Shown: piece after piece, positions 56,038 through 64,000 of the stretch | Numbering within the stretch: the stretch's first letter is position 1 | Layout of the letters: every line of letters starts with the position of its first letter | Source: Flavisolibacter tropicus | GTDB taxonomy: Bacteria > Bacteroidota > Bacteroidia > Chitinophagales > Chitinophagaceae | Length of the DNA: 64,000 nt | Assembly (NCBI RefSeq): GCF_001644645.1 | Contig: NZ_CP011390.1 | Span: 806,001-870,000 of the forward strand | Direction: 5' to 3' | Program-made: the position numbers and the translations under genes | Notes under the pieces: generated by a model | Database searches by the model: none | Told to the model about the DNA's origin: nothing | What the model saw: only the letters and a program-made list of their open reading frames with translations

Positions 56038-56253
56038 CTATTTTAGAACCACTTCTCCGTAAAACAGTACCATTAATAATATAATAATGGATACTGCCAA
56101 TAACAACCGTTGCTGGTTGCGGCGCCTGAAGTAAATCATAAGATACCAGTTTTCAATTAGGATATAAAGACTACTTAATAGTAGCAACCAAATGTAAAGT
56201 TTCTCCCACAACCAATTAATCAATAAATCATTAAATCTTAGTGAAATGAACAT
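56038..56253 (-). CDS. Small membrane protein, hypothetical
   Basis: This 71-residue ORF has two strongly hydrophobic segments (KLYIWLLLLSSLYILI and LLLAVSIIILLMVLFYG) separated by a basic stretch YFRRRNQQR. It looks like a hairpin in the inner membrane. No family is recognised. It is followed by a terminator, which supports a transcribed gene. Confidence 0.5.
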   Translation of the reverse strand: MFISLRFNDLLINWLWEKLYIWLLLLSSLYILIENWYLMIYFRRRNQQRLLLAVSIIILLMVLFYGEVVLK

Positions 56254-56966
56254 TATAAGTGGTGAACTGGAATATCAACAGATAGGAAGTATTAAGCTTT
56301 ATTTTAACGCTAAGGCTGATGGGTCTTTATTTTAATTAGCAATAAAATTCCAGGCTATAACCAAGCTAATATTTAAATAACTATTTAATAATCAATGTCT
56401 TTTGAAATTTATTCGTGATTCTTACGCTAATCTTTGGCTATCCTCAACTACTTTCTAACTGCAATTACAATTTAAACACTAAACCGCTTTATTGTAGGCA
56501 AAGAGCTATAGAGATTGAATCTGGTTAACAGGGGTATAGTGTCCCTTTTTACTTATCTTTAGTACCTCTTCTCTTTACCAGGTTTTTCCTTGGTTATCTC
56601 CTCTTTTCAGGCGGAATTCTGTGTTTCTTTTGACTTTCTTTTACCCTTGTTCGGGAATTTCCGAAGGTGTTCCGAACAACTCTCGAAGAATAGCAAACCA
56701 AAGGCTAACCAAGGCTAAAAAAAAGAAATGGGCGTCTGCTGTTTTTAGTACCCTGCCAGGAGTCTGCCTACTATCTATGATAGAGCGTCTTCCTCCCCTG
56801 AAAGTGTTTTCGTCCAATGGTCTACCTTACTTAAGCTTGCCGTATATAGTCCCAGAAATAATGTTTGAAGTGGTATTAAGGAAAACTTTCATCAAAAAAT
56901 ACCCGCTTTTACCAGGTAGTTTTTTGAACTATTAGTACTTGGCGTGCTTCACAAAGCCAATCATAC
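56254..56966. other. Intergenic region with TTCGG/CCGAA repeats
   Basis: These 713 bp have no convincing gene; a 104-codon ORF at 56621-56935 lacks protein-like character. The notable part is 56648-56716. TGTTCGG (56648-56654), CCGAA (56661-56665) and CCGAACA (56672-56678) can form two exclusive hairpins. After them come a tandem AACCAAAGGCT and AACCAAGGCT (56696-56716). Confidence 0.45.
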
Positions 56967-58061
56967 TTAAACGGACAGAATGGAGAACAAGGTTATTTTT
57001 TCACCTCTACCCCTTAATGTAGTTTCTCCTAAGTCTTTGATTTGAAAGGGAAAAGGACGCTGGAGCTGCTTAATTAATTCATTTGATACCAGGTTGTCAA
57101 CACCATACTGATTGCATAAGTCTTGTATCCTTGCGGTTGTATTCAATACATCTCCAGTAAAAATGATATCTTTCTTGATCACTCCTATTTCACCTGTAGT
57201 TACCTTGCCCATATGAAAGCCGGCTTTAAAGGTTGGCAGTAAGCCATATTGCTTCAAGTACTTATCAGTTTGTAGATGCAAGGCTGCTTTCATTGCCAAA
57301 AAGCAATGGATACAATTGTTGTTTTGAAGACCGTTTTTTAATCTCCACGATACTACTATTTCATCACCTACATATTGATATACTTCACCTAAATATTCAA
57401 TAATCGGCTCCGACAAATCGGCATAATAAGTTTTCAGCATTTCAAAATACCTCACATGTCCCATACTTTCTGCAATGGTGGTGGAAGACTTCATGTCTAA
57501 AAACATGAATATGCGCTCCTCTTCTACCGGTTGGAGGTACTTACCGGTAAAGAAATTTCGTAGAACGCCTAAACCTACATTCTCACTTACTTCTGCATAA
57601 AACTGCGTTACAATAATGATGGCGCCTATATAAACCAGTATACTTAAAAATGGAATTGAAAGCGAAAATACCCATACTGCATCCCATATTTGTTTACTAA
57701 ATAGACTGGTACCTCTTGCCAGATAATTAGAAAAAGCAGTAACCAGAATTAGAAACAATGATATAATGATGAGGTAGATTGTGGATTTGAAAAAGATCTT
57801 TTTACCAAAGCTTAATCTCCTGAACCATTTATGGATATACAATACTTCCAGTGTTCCCAGAAATAATCCTGTTAACGTAGCTGAGATAGGCGTAAGGTAT
57901 ATGGCACTTCTAAAATTATAGGGATTGCCAGTGGATGGGTAATGGTTAGAATGACCAAGAATACCTCTTTCAAGAAGGGTATAGACAATACTAAAGATTA
58001 ACCACATCAAACCAAAGGGAATGATTCGATAAATATTCCTCTTGGTTTTTGGTGATATCAT
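56967..58061 (-). CDS. Adenylate/guanylate cyclase, membrane-bound
   Basis: This 364-residue protein has four membrane helices in the first 170 residues, then a class III cyclase domain. Motifs are FMFLDMKSSTTIAESMGHVRYF (metal-binding Asp), GEVYQYVGDEIVVSW (second Asp) and GDVLNTTARIQDLC (near the catalytic Asn-Arg). The product, cAMP or cGMP, cannot be told. A receiver-CRP fusion with a cyclic-nucleotide-type domain lies two genes upstream, which may connect to it. A 12-bp palindrome lies 51 bp before the start. Confidence 0.9.
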   Translation of the reverse strand: MISPKTKRNIYRIIPFGLMWLIFSIVYTLLERGILGHSNHYPSTGNPYNFRSAIYLTPISATLTGLFLGTLEVLYIHKWFRRLSFGKKIFFKSTIYLIIISLFLILVTAFSNYLARGTSLFSKQIWDAVWVFSLSIPFLSILVYIGAIIIVTQFYAEVSENVGLGVLRNFFTGKYLQPVEEERIFMFLDMKSSTTIAESMGHVRYFEMLKTYYADLSEPIIEYLGEVYQYVGDEIVVSWRLKNGLQNNNCIHCFLAMKAALHLQTDKYLKQYGLLPTFKAGFHMGKVTTGEIGVIKKDIIFTGDVLNTTARIQDLCNQYGVDNLVSNELIKQLQRPFPFQIKDLGETTLRGRGEKITLFSILSV

Positions 58062-58111
58062 TACATACAGACCATCAATTTAAACCGTACAAGCTGTCTC
58101 TAAAATTACCC

Positions 58112-58123
58112 TTAACGCGTTAA
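58112..58123. promoter_or_regulatory. Palindrome upstream of the cyclase
   Basis: TTAACGCGTTAA is a perfect 12-bp palindrome 51-62 bp upstream of the cyclase start. Its symmetry suits a dimeric regulator. A CRP/FNR family protein is encoded nearby, but no consensus is known for it. Confidence 0.4.
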
Positions 58124-58169
58124 AATAGCAACTGCTATGATGTATGGGCTATAAAAATGAAAACATAGT

Positions 58170-58234
58170 AAGTTGTTAGAGAAAAAGAAGACTTTGGCCT
58201 TTCAATAATAGTCCACCTATTCCTCTAACAACTT
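58170..58234 (-). repeat. 12-bp inverted repeat after hemN
   Basis: AAGTTGTTAGAG (58170-58181) and CTCTAACAACTT (58223-58234) are exact complements enclosing 41 nt. The right arm touches the hemN stop codon. It may serve as a terminator or mRNA-end structure for hemN. Confidence 0.5.
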
Positions 58235-59613
58235 TAAATAGCTTTACTAAAAATCGGCTTGGATGATGATTCGTTAGTGCTTCTTTGCAGGTACAAATCA
58301 AATGCACTACATATATTACGAATAAAGAAATGCCCTTTGTTGGTAATGGTTAGCTCCTTCTCATCATAAAGTATCAACCCGTCTTTTTCCAGTAGTTCAA
58401 ATTGCTGAAAACTATATTGTTTTAAAAGTAATAAATGATCGGAATGGAATTGTACGTGACCTTTGCAGGCTGCACTAAGGATATACTTTTTAAAAATCAA
58501 ATCTTCATGCGTTAGGAAATACCCTTTCTTAATAGCTAATTCATTTGCTTCAATGGAAGCATAGTAATCATGCAATGTTTTATGATTTTGTCCATAGGCA
58601 ATACCAATATCACTAATACTGGATACACCTAGCCCCAATAAAAAGCCTGTGTTTTGCGTGGTATACCCCATAAAGTTGCGATGCAATCTACCCTCCATAC
58701 TGGCTTGGTATAATTCATCTTGCGGCAAGGCAAAATGGTCCATTCCAATATCTACATAACCCGCTTCCATCAACAACTCCTTTCCTTTTATGTAAAGCTG
58801 AATCTTTTCTTCTGCAGATGGCAGATGTGATTCATTGAATAAACGTTGTGCTTTACTGGTCCAGGGTACATGCGCATAACTATAAAAGGCTATACGGTCC
58901 GGGCGCAGTGACAACACTTCATTAATTGTGTTTTCTATACTTTTTAGAGTTTGTAGGGGTAAGCCATAGATTAGATCGAAGTTTACTGAAGTATATCCAA
59001 TCTGTCTGGCTTCTTCAGTGGCCCTTTTTACATTTTCAAATGGCTGAATACGATTAATAATTCGTTGCACCTCCGGATCCATGTCCTGTACGCCATAACT
59101 GATTCGTCGGAAACCTAATTGGTATAACACTTTCAGGTGGCCGGCAGTCGTATTATTCGGGTGACCTTCTATACTAAAACTATGTTGAGGATGTACGATA
59201 CTGTTTTTTAAAATGAATTTAAGTAGCCGTTCAAGATTCTTAGGCGAGAAAAATGTAGGCGTACCACCCCCTAAATGCAGCTCCCTGATTACAGGTGTTT
59301 GCCGCATCATTTTGCGATAAAGCTTCCACTCCTTTTCAATTGAATTCAAGTATTCTTCTTCAACACTATGGTTGGTGGTAATCTTTTTATTACAGCCGCA
59401 GTAAGTACATAAAGACTCACAAAAAGGTAGGTGAATATATAATGAGATGCCCTTTTGGGGGTTTTCCTTGTGAAATTGCTCATCAAATGCTTTTAACCAA
59501 AGCGATTTATCAATTTCTTCATTCCAGTAAGGAACTGTAGGATAGCTTGTATATCGAGGAACAGGCTGATCGTATTTGCGAATTAATAAAGAGCTAATGG
59601 TTTCTAGTTTCAT
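58234..59613 (-). CDS. hemN: Oxygen-independent coproporphyrinogen III oxidase
   Basis: This radical-SAM enzyme makes protoporphyrinogen IX under low oxygen. The 459 residues are typical. The cluster motif C65ESLC69TYC72 followed by GC74, with YIHLPFCES before it, is the HemN pattern. The SAM-binding segment LHLGGGTPTFF, and GHPNN and GVQDMDPEVQ, follow. The C-terminal HemN_C domain is present. It is part of the low-oxygen block with the receiver-CRP regulator upstream, and its start lies 82 bp from that regulator's stop. Confidence 0.96.
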   Translation of the reverse strand: MKLETISSLLIRKYDQPVPRYTSYPTVPYWNEEIDKSLWLKAFDEQFHKENPQKGISLYIHLPFCESLCTYCGCNKKITTNHSVEEEYLNSIEKEWKLYRKMMRQTPVIRELHLGGGTPTFFSPKNLERLLKFILKNSIVHPQHSFSIEGHPNNTTAGHLKVLYQLGFRRISYGVQDMDPEVQRIINRIQPFENVKRATEEARQIGYTSVNFDLIYGLPLQTLKSIENTINEVLSLRPDRIAFYSYAHVPWTSKAQRLFNESHLPSAEEKIQLYIKGKELLMEAGYVDIGMDHFALPQDELYQASMEGRLHRNFMGYTTQNTGFLLGLGVSSISDIGIAYGQNHKTLHDYYASIEANELAIKKGYFLTHEDLIFKKYILSAACKGHVQFHSDHLLLLKQYSFQQFELLEKDGLILYDEKELTITNKGHFFIRNICSAFDLYLQRSTNESSSKPIFSKAI

Positions 59614-59695
59614 ATTACAAATCTAGAAAAGCCATTAGCCCTTTCACCTGACCGGTGTTAGCTTTTGACAGGAGTTTACTCAACCCTACTCATGG

Positions 59696-60751
59696 TTAAT
59701 ATAGGAGGTTTTTTAGTTTATCTAAGTCAACAATAGAGATCTTGCCGCTTTTGATATCGATCAGCTTTTCACTTTTAAAATCACTTAATGTACGAATCAA
59801 CGACTCTGTAGCAGTACCTATATATTGAGCAATATCATCTCTTGAAAATTCAATAATGCTACCGGTACGCTCTTTATAAAACTTTTCATGAATATTCACC
59901 AGTGCTTTTGCTACTCTTTTTCGTAAGGAACTGTAGGCAAGGTTTAATAATCGTTCTTCCTTCTCCTTTACATTCTGGGTAACGATCTTAATAAATTTCG
60001 AAGCTATATTGATATCGCTATAGATCATTTGCAAAAACTCATCCTTGGGAATCTGCATTACTTCAGCGTCTTCTAAAACAGTAGTACTTTCTTCATATAC
60101 TTTATCCTCAAATAAGGCAGTATACCCCATAAAATCGCCTGCGCTGTATAAATCAGTAATATACTCTTTACCGTCCTCATGGATTTTAAAAGCCTTGACT
60201 TTTCCGCTTACCAGATAGTATAAAAAGCGAGGGCGTTTGCCTTCCGCATAAACGGTTTGTTTTTTGGAAAAATGCTCTACATCGTATTGTTCAGACAATT
60301 GCTTAAGAAGGCCAGCGTCTTTTACATCTTTTACAAACTGTGAAAGTCCCTGAGGAGAAGGGCTATAGTTCTGCTGCAAAACCTCCGTCTTTTTTAAACG
60401 AACTTCAATAGCATTTAGCAGTTCAATATCTTCAAATGGCTTGGTCACATAATCATCTGCCCCCATTTCCATTCCCTTTCTAAAATCGCTACGTTCAGTT
60501 TTAGCAGTTAAAAAGATAAAAGGAATCTGCTGGGTATCTGGATGCTTTCGTAATAAGTGCAATACACCATAACCATCAAGCTCAGGCATCATAATATCGC
60601 AAACGATCAATGCTGGCTTTTCTTTAATGGCTAGATCAACGCCTCTTTTACCATTCTCAGCAGTAAGCGTTTTATACCCAGCCAGATCTAAAATCTCAGC
60701 TGTATTTTCTCTTAAATCATTATTATCATCAATTACTAAGATCGTCTTCAT
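59696..60751 (-). CDS. Receiver-CRP/FNR fusion response regulator
   Basis: This 351-residue fusion begins with a receiver domain (1-120; acidic pocket VIDDNND, phospho-acceptor Asp52 in IVCDIMMPELDG, conserved Lys in FLTAKTE). A CRP-like effector domain follows (about 150-270: FSKKQTVYAEG, YYLVSGKVKAFKIH, GDFMGYTALFED), then a winged helix (about 295-345, FSRDDIAQYIGTATESLIRTLSDFK). Signals from phosphorylation and from the effector domain could be combined. It overlaps the kinase gene upstream by 23 bp, so the two are cognate. Heme-, NO- or nucleotide-binding residues cannot be decided from sequence. Confidence 0.93.
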   Translation of the reverse strand: MKTILVIDDNNDLRENTAEILDLAGYKTLTAENGKRGVDLAIKEKPALIVCDIMMPELDGYGVLHLLRKHPDTQQIPFIFLTAKTERSDFRKGMEMGADDYVTKPFEDIELLNAIEVRLKKTEVLQQNYSPSPQGLSQFVKDVKDAGLLKQLSEQYDVEHFSKKQTVYAEGKRPRFLYYLVSGKVKAFKIHEDGKEYITDLYSAGDFMGYTALFEDKVYEESTTVLEDAEVMQIPKDEFLQMIYSDINIASKFIKIVTQNVKEKEERLLNLAYSSLRKRVAKALVNIHEKFYKERTGSIIEFSRDDIAQYIGTATESLIRTLSDFKSEKLIDIKSGKISIVDLDKLKNLLY

Positions 60752-62351
60752 GGTAGTTTTTATTTTGTACTGGGAATTCTATGGTAAATGTGGTGCCTTC
60801 CTCAAGCTTACTTTTTACAGTTATATTTCCTCCAATTAAATCTAAATAACGTTTTACAATATGCAAACCCAAGCCTGTTCCTTGAATATTTGTCACATTG
60901 TGTCCTCTGAAAAATGAACTGAAAAGATGGTGTTGATCTTCATCTGAAATTCCAATACCCTTATCAGATACGGATACAATGGCTTTGCCATTATTGTACC
61001 TGCTTTTTACAGTAATACAGCCGTTTATTTCAGAAAACTTGACAGCATTACTAATTAAATTGATAAGGATATTTTTCAATAATCTTTTATCACTAAACAC
61101 TTCTTGCTCACCCTCATGGTTATACTGAATTTGTTGCCCCTCCTTTACTAACCCACGCATATCTTCTATAGTATCCAGTATTGTTTCGGGTAGATCAAAA
61201 CTTGAAAAACTAGCACCCACTTTTCCTTCATCTAGTTTGCCTAAAGATAAAAAGTCTTCCAACAGGTCATTAAGGTGTTTAACTGAATCCTTTATCCGAT
61301 TAATGTGCTTATTTCTGTTTTCCTGTTGTTCAGTGGTTGTATATTTTGATATCAAAGAAGCCGAAGACAGTACAGCACTTAAAGGTGTACGAAACTCATG
61401 GGATGCCATAGAAACAAAGCGGCTTTTGATTTCATTTAATTGACGCTCTTTATCCAACGCTTCACTTAGCTCCTGTTGTGATTGTTCCAGGCGCTGCAAT
61501 GCTTCCTTTAAAATAAGCGTACGTTCTTCCACCTTCCCTTCCAGTTCTGTATTTAGCTTTCTAATATCACCTGAAACCCTTTCCAGCTGTTGCTGCTGTT
61601 GAAGAAAACTTCTTTCAATTTCCTTTCTGTGGGTGATATCAATAATAAAAGCAATTACATACTGGTTGTTGTTTTGCTTATAAGAACTCAAGCTTACTTC
61701 TACAGGAAAGTTATCACCTCCTTTGCGCTCACCAAAAAGATCCCTCCCCGACCCCATAACCCTGTCATGAGGATCGCCATAAAATTCTTCCCGCAGTTTT
61801 ACGTGTGCTGCTCTATGTTTTCGAGGTAGAAGAACTTCCACCTTTTTACCCAACAACTCTTCTGGATTATAATGAAACATCCGGCAAGCAGCTGGATTCA
61901 CAAGAATTATCTCAGCTTTATTATTGGCAACAATAATTCCCTCTGTGGCATTTTCAAATAAAGACGTCATGTGTGACTTATCAAACTGCATTTTCCGAAT
62001 CAGGGATTTGATATACAGTACGATCAGCGTAGAGAATATAACAAGGGTTAGGATAAATAAAGATGGGGTCCAGATATTGTCTGATTTATTTGAACTCCAG
62101 GAATGCCAAGCCAAAAAACCAATAACTACCAGGCTACTTACTATGCCAGCAATGACTGTAGAGCTACGTGTTTCAACAAATACAGACAGAAAAATAACGA
62201 TCAGCAATCCACTCAAGGTGATGGTTTCACCTTGCATGAAGTAAGAAAGCATAATCGTTGTAATAAAAACGATAGCCGCATAGATACTAGCTTGCCGGCT
62301 TGAAAGTTGGGGCATGTTCAGATTCTCGCTTTTTACAAACTTAACGAACAC
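60729..62351 (-). CDS. PAS-containing sensor histidine kinase
   Basis: This 540-residue membrane kinase has three or four N-terminal helices (about 13-110) and a PAS domain (about 125-240; ATEGIIVANNKAEIILVNPA, with a PAC tail FIIDITHRK). A coiled coil leads to a HisKA domain (phospho-acceptor His in FVSMASHEFRTPLSAVLSS) and a HATPase domain (GIGISDEDQHHLFSSFFRGH, GTGLGLHIVKRYLD). The gene overlaps the receiver-CRP gene by 23 bp and lies 3 bp after ric. I kept the first ATG (62351); 62315 is the alternative. The pair probably controls respiration or nitrosative-stress genes. Confidence 0.93.
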   Translation of the reverse strand: MFVKFVKSENLNMPQLSSRQASIYAAIVFITTIMLSYFMQGETITLSGLLIVIFLSVFVETRSSTVIAGIVSSLVVIGFLAWHSWSSNKSDNIWTPSLFILTLVIFSTLIVLYIKSLIRKMQFDKSHMTSLFENATEGIIVANNKAEIILVNPAACRMFHYNPEELLGKKVEVLLPRKHRAAHVKLREEFYGDPHDRVMGSGRDLFGERKGGDNFPVEVSLSSYKQNNNQYVIAFIIDITHRKEIERSFLQQQQQLERVSGDIRKLNTELEGKVEERTLILKEALQRLEQSQQELSEALDKERQLNEIKSRFVSMASHEFRTPLSAVLSSASLISKYTTTEQQENRNKHINRIKDSVKHLNDLLEDFLSLGKLDEGKVGASFSSFDLPETILDTIEDMRGLVKEGQQIQYNHEGEQEVFSDKRLLKNILINLISNAVKFSEINGCITVKSRYNNGKAIVSVSDKGIGISDEDQHHLFSSFFRGHNVTNIQGTGLGLHIVKRYLDLIGGNITVKSKLEEGTTFTIEFPVQNKNYHEDDLSN

Positions 62352-62354
62352 GTC

Positions 62355-63083
62355 TTATAATTCAAGTAGTTCTTTTTCTAATTGTAAACCTTTGGGAAAG
62401 AGAACGTTATTCTCTAAATGCATATGCTGCACCAAATCATTATCAAACTCTTTTAACTGGTTGTAAATAACTTGGTGACGGGTGCAGGCTTCCTCCGCAA
62501 ATTGATAAGAATCTGTTTCCTTTCGTAATTGTTGCAATAGCGCTTCTATACGAAGGTGATCGGTAACAGTAATATCATTCAACGATTTCTTTAGGAGCCG
62601 AACAAAGAGAGGGCCATAAACTTCTTTGTTTTTAAGGGTACTGCTTACTTGTTTCAGGTAAGGAAACACCACCTGCTCTTCTTTTTTTATGTGTTCTTGT
62701 AATACAGTAGCCAAATCTTCAAAGGCCTCCTGCACTATTTCCATATGAGGATATTTCTTTTTATGTCCTGGAACAAAGGCTATCAGCGCTTCTTGTAACT
62801 GTGGAATTGCTTCATTTAAATAGCTGTGATGGACGTTTAAGATATAATCGATAAGGAAGTCAATAGGCCACTGATTATAGTTTACAGAATTTGGAATCCG
62901 TACTTCACGTGTTACTTGCTGTATATCCTGTTCAATTAGGCGTTGATCCAATCCTTTATGAAAGCAGGTTTCTGCAAGTGACAAATTGCCGCCACAACAA
63001 AAGTTTATACCCCATTTTTTAAATACTTCAGCCGTTCTATAGTCATTACGTACGATCTCAGATATCGTATTCACCTTATACAT
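62355..63083 (-). CDS. ric: Iron-sulfur cluster repair di-iron protein Ric (ScdA/YtfE)
   Basis: Ric repairs Fe-S clusters damaged by nitric oxide or oxidation. The N-terminal ScdA_N domain has FKKWGINFCCGGNLSLAETC. Two hemerythrin-like halves supply His and Glu ligands (HHSYLNEAIP, LQEHIKKEEQVVFPYL, HMHLENNVLFPKG). From the ATG at 63083 (MYKVNTISEIVRNDYRTAEV) it has 242 residues; the longer ORF to 63137 would add an atypical N-terminus. It heads a unit with the kinase and receiver-CRP regulator, and is divergent from the oxidase genes. Confidence 0.94.
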   Translation of the reverse strand: MYKVNTISEIVRNDYRTAEVFKKWGINFCCGGNLSLAETCFHKGLDQRLIEQDIQQVTREVRIPNSVNYNQWPIDFLIDYILNVHHSYLNEAIPQLQEALIAFVPGHKKKYPHMEIVQEAFEDLATVLQEHIKKEEQVVFPYLKQVSSTLKNKEVYGPLFVRLLKKSLNDITVTDHLRIEALLQQLRKETDSYQFAEEACTRHQVIYNQLKEFDNDLVQHMHLENNVLFPKGLQLEKELLEL

Positions 63084-63226
63084 ATTGTAAATATAGCGGC
63101 GGGCCAGAACCAACTTATTGACTTCACTACATAGCAAACCTGATAAAAGTCATGTTTTCAACTCCGCCACATCATCCATCACACATTACTGTGACAATAC
63201 TTTTGATCTGAATTAAAACACGCAAT

Positions 63227-63394
63227 ATGGAAGTACGCGAAGCGCCACAACCCGCCATCACAAATGAAGATCTTGAAAAGCAATTTGACCAGAATTTCAA
63301 GCCCAAAGGTGCTATTGCCTTTTTCCTCCTACTCATACTTTTAGGTTCTATCATCTGGTTTGGTATTTATTTCTTAATGCTTGAACGTATCTAA
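63227..63394 (+). CDS. Cytochrome c oxidase small subunit (subunit IIa-like)
   Basis: This 55-residue ORF starts MEVREAPQPAITNEDLEKQF and has one membrane helix (GAIAFFLLLILLGSIIWFGIYFL) before LERI. It has the single-helix layout of the ba3-oxidase subunit IIa and lies 10 bp before the subunit II gene. It is too short for typical ORF calling. The position and composition support it as the first gene of the oxidase operon. Confidence 0.78.
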   Translation: MEVREAPQPAITNEDLEKQFDQNFKPKGAIAFFLLLILLGSIIWFGIYFLMLERI

Positions 63395-63404
63395 ATCAAT
63401 TATT

Positions 63405-63866
63405 ATGTCAGTAATCGATAAATCAGAAAAAAAAGTATTGATGATAACAGGCGCCACCTTAGCCTTATTCATCTTTTCTATACTATACGCCAGAGGAAAG
63501 TATAATGATGCACCTGAGTGCTTGCCTTTTGATAAAACTTACGAAACGCCCAAGGTTAACAAACTAGACGATAAAACCTACCAAGTATATGCTGTTGCCC
63601 AAATGTGGCAGTTTCAACCTTCACAAATCTATATCCCAGTTGGTGCAGAAGTAGACTTTTTCCTGACATCAAAAGATGTGGTACATGGATTTAATATAGC
63701 CGAAAAGAATGTAAACATGATGGCTGTATATGGCAACATTAATAAAACAACTGTCAAGTTTGACAAGCCTGGAGTATATAAAATTACCTGCCACGAATAT
63801 TGTGGTGTTGGACACCAAAACATGCAAGCCGAAGTTATTGTAAACGATCCGGCAGCCACCAAATAA
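63405..63866 (+). CDS. Cytochrome c oxidase subunit II, ba3 type
   Basis: This 153-residue membrane-anchored CuA subunit runs from the ATG at 63405 (MSVIDKSEKKVLMITGATLA). One N-terminal helix precedes a cupredoxin domain. The CuA ligands are visible: His in DVVHGFNI, then CHEYCGVGHQNM, with two Cys spaced by three residues, a His and a Met. It hands electrons from cytochrome c to subunit I. The short form with one helix matches ba3-type, microaerobic oxidases. The upstream in-frame ATG at 63381 overlaps the small subunit gene and is not used. Confidence 0.93.
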   Translation: MSVIDKSEKKVLMITGATLALFIFSILYARGKYNDAPECLPFDKTYETPKVNKLDDKTYQVYAVAQMWQFQPSQIYIPVGAEVDFFLTSKDVVHGFNIAEKNVNMMAVYGNINKTTVKFDKPGVYKITCHEYCGVGHQNMQAEVIVNDPAATK

Positions 63867-63891
63867 CACTGAAACGAAAAACTTTTGAACA

Positions 63892-64000
63892 ATGCAAATC
63901 TCTAAATCATTAAAGCGACTTATCTACTGGGAACTAGGTATCCCCGTAACGCTTTTGTCTATAGGAATATATCATGGTTTAATGCAAACCATTTACCGGT
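63892..64000 (+). CDS. Cytochrome c oxidase subunit I, ba3 type (N-terminal fragment)
   Basis: The 36 residues to the right edge begin MQISKSLKRLIYWELGIPVT and end YHGLMQTIYR. The helix and the GLMQTIYR loop match the start of ba3-type heme-copper oxidase subunit I. It lies 25 bp after subunit II. The heme and copper ligands are outside the window. Confidence 0.8.
   Translation, partial: MQISKSLKRLIYWELGIPVTLLSIGIYHGLMQTIYR

Noticed and set aside
56531..56556. Possible terminator AGGG/CCCT with T-run
   Set aside because: The stem is only four base pairs with a nine-base loop, and there is no gene to end.
56621..56935. 104-codon ORF on the plus strand
   Set aside because: The translation has no domain or conserved motif, the first part covers the TTCGG/CCGAA repeat, and it lacks a plausible promoter or partner gene. 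It is probably a chance ORF.
1..64000. CRISPR array, prophage, transposon or restriction-modification system
   Set aside because: I found no regularly spaced repeats of CRISPR type, and no integrase, transposase or methyltransferase motifs. The 22-bp array has no spacers between units.

Overview
This 64 kb window looks like a chromosomal segment of a Bacteroidetes bacterium, probably family Chitinophagaceae. The reasons are an AT-rich composition (roughly 40% GC by hand counts), almost no Shine-Dalgarno sequences, promoter candidates of the Bacteroidetes type (TTTG, about 20 bases, TAnnTTTG), a NagB-LmbE fusion deaminase, a GH92/GH20 glycan-degrading repertoire, and protein sequences typical of the group. 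I recognised no phage, plasmid, transposase, CRISPR array or rRNA operon. The one tRNA gene is tRNA-Arg(ACG).

Layout. 0-13.8 kb is housekeeping: a partial MutS2, MsrA, a YCF48-like propeller, a peroxiredoxin, SMC, a universal stress protein, arginase, a sugar-nucleotide reductase-like SDR, and the glycolytic pair pfkA and pyk. 14-25 kb is a glycan and peptide degradation region. It holds a GH92 mannosidase, CutC and glycosylasparaginase operon on the minus strand, then an FMN reductase, a pirin, a CocE/NonD hydrolase and a GH20 hexosaminidase. The last two genes are each broken by one missing G in an ATGGGG context. 26-31 kb is a MacAB-TolC-type efflux operon. 32-34 kb is a nagB gene whose body is about 57% GC, far above its surroundings. 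34-39.4 kb carries a response regulator, a PAS histidine kinase and an orphan helical protein, with an unusual non-coding region in front.

39.5-51.6 kb is a complete branched-chain amino-acid operon (leuA-leuC-leuD-leuB-ilvE-ilvD-ilvB-ilvN-ilvC-ilvA). It is preceded by a 23-codon ORF rich in Val, Leu and Ile codons that I read as an attenuator leader peptide. A paralogue of the orphan helical protein lies on the far side of the operon. 53.7-56.3 kb carries a lactonase and small unknown genes. 57-64 kb is a respiratory and redox-signalling block: an adenylate/guanylate cyclase, HemN, a receiver-CRP fusion regulator with its partner kinase, the iron-sulfur repair protein Ric, and the start of a ba3-type cytochrome oxidase operon, including a 55-residue subunit.

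The most unusual signal is a short intergenic transcription unit found twice (35.6 kb and 55.3 kb). Each copy has a Bacteroidetes-type promoter with an exact 20-base spacer, an identical 26-nt 5' block, and a terminator hairpin whose sequence differs between copies while its pairing is kept. It looks like a family of about 60-nt small RNAs. Other striking non-coding features are a six-unit 22-bp tandem repeat in exact phase at 34.5 kb, and an inverted repeat shared by the pfkA and response-regulator promoters.
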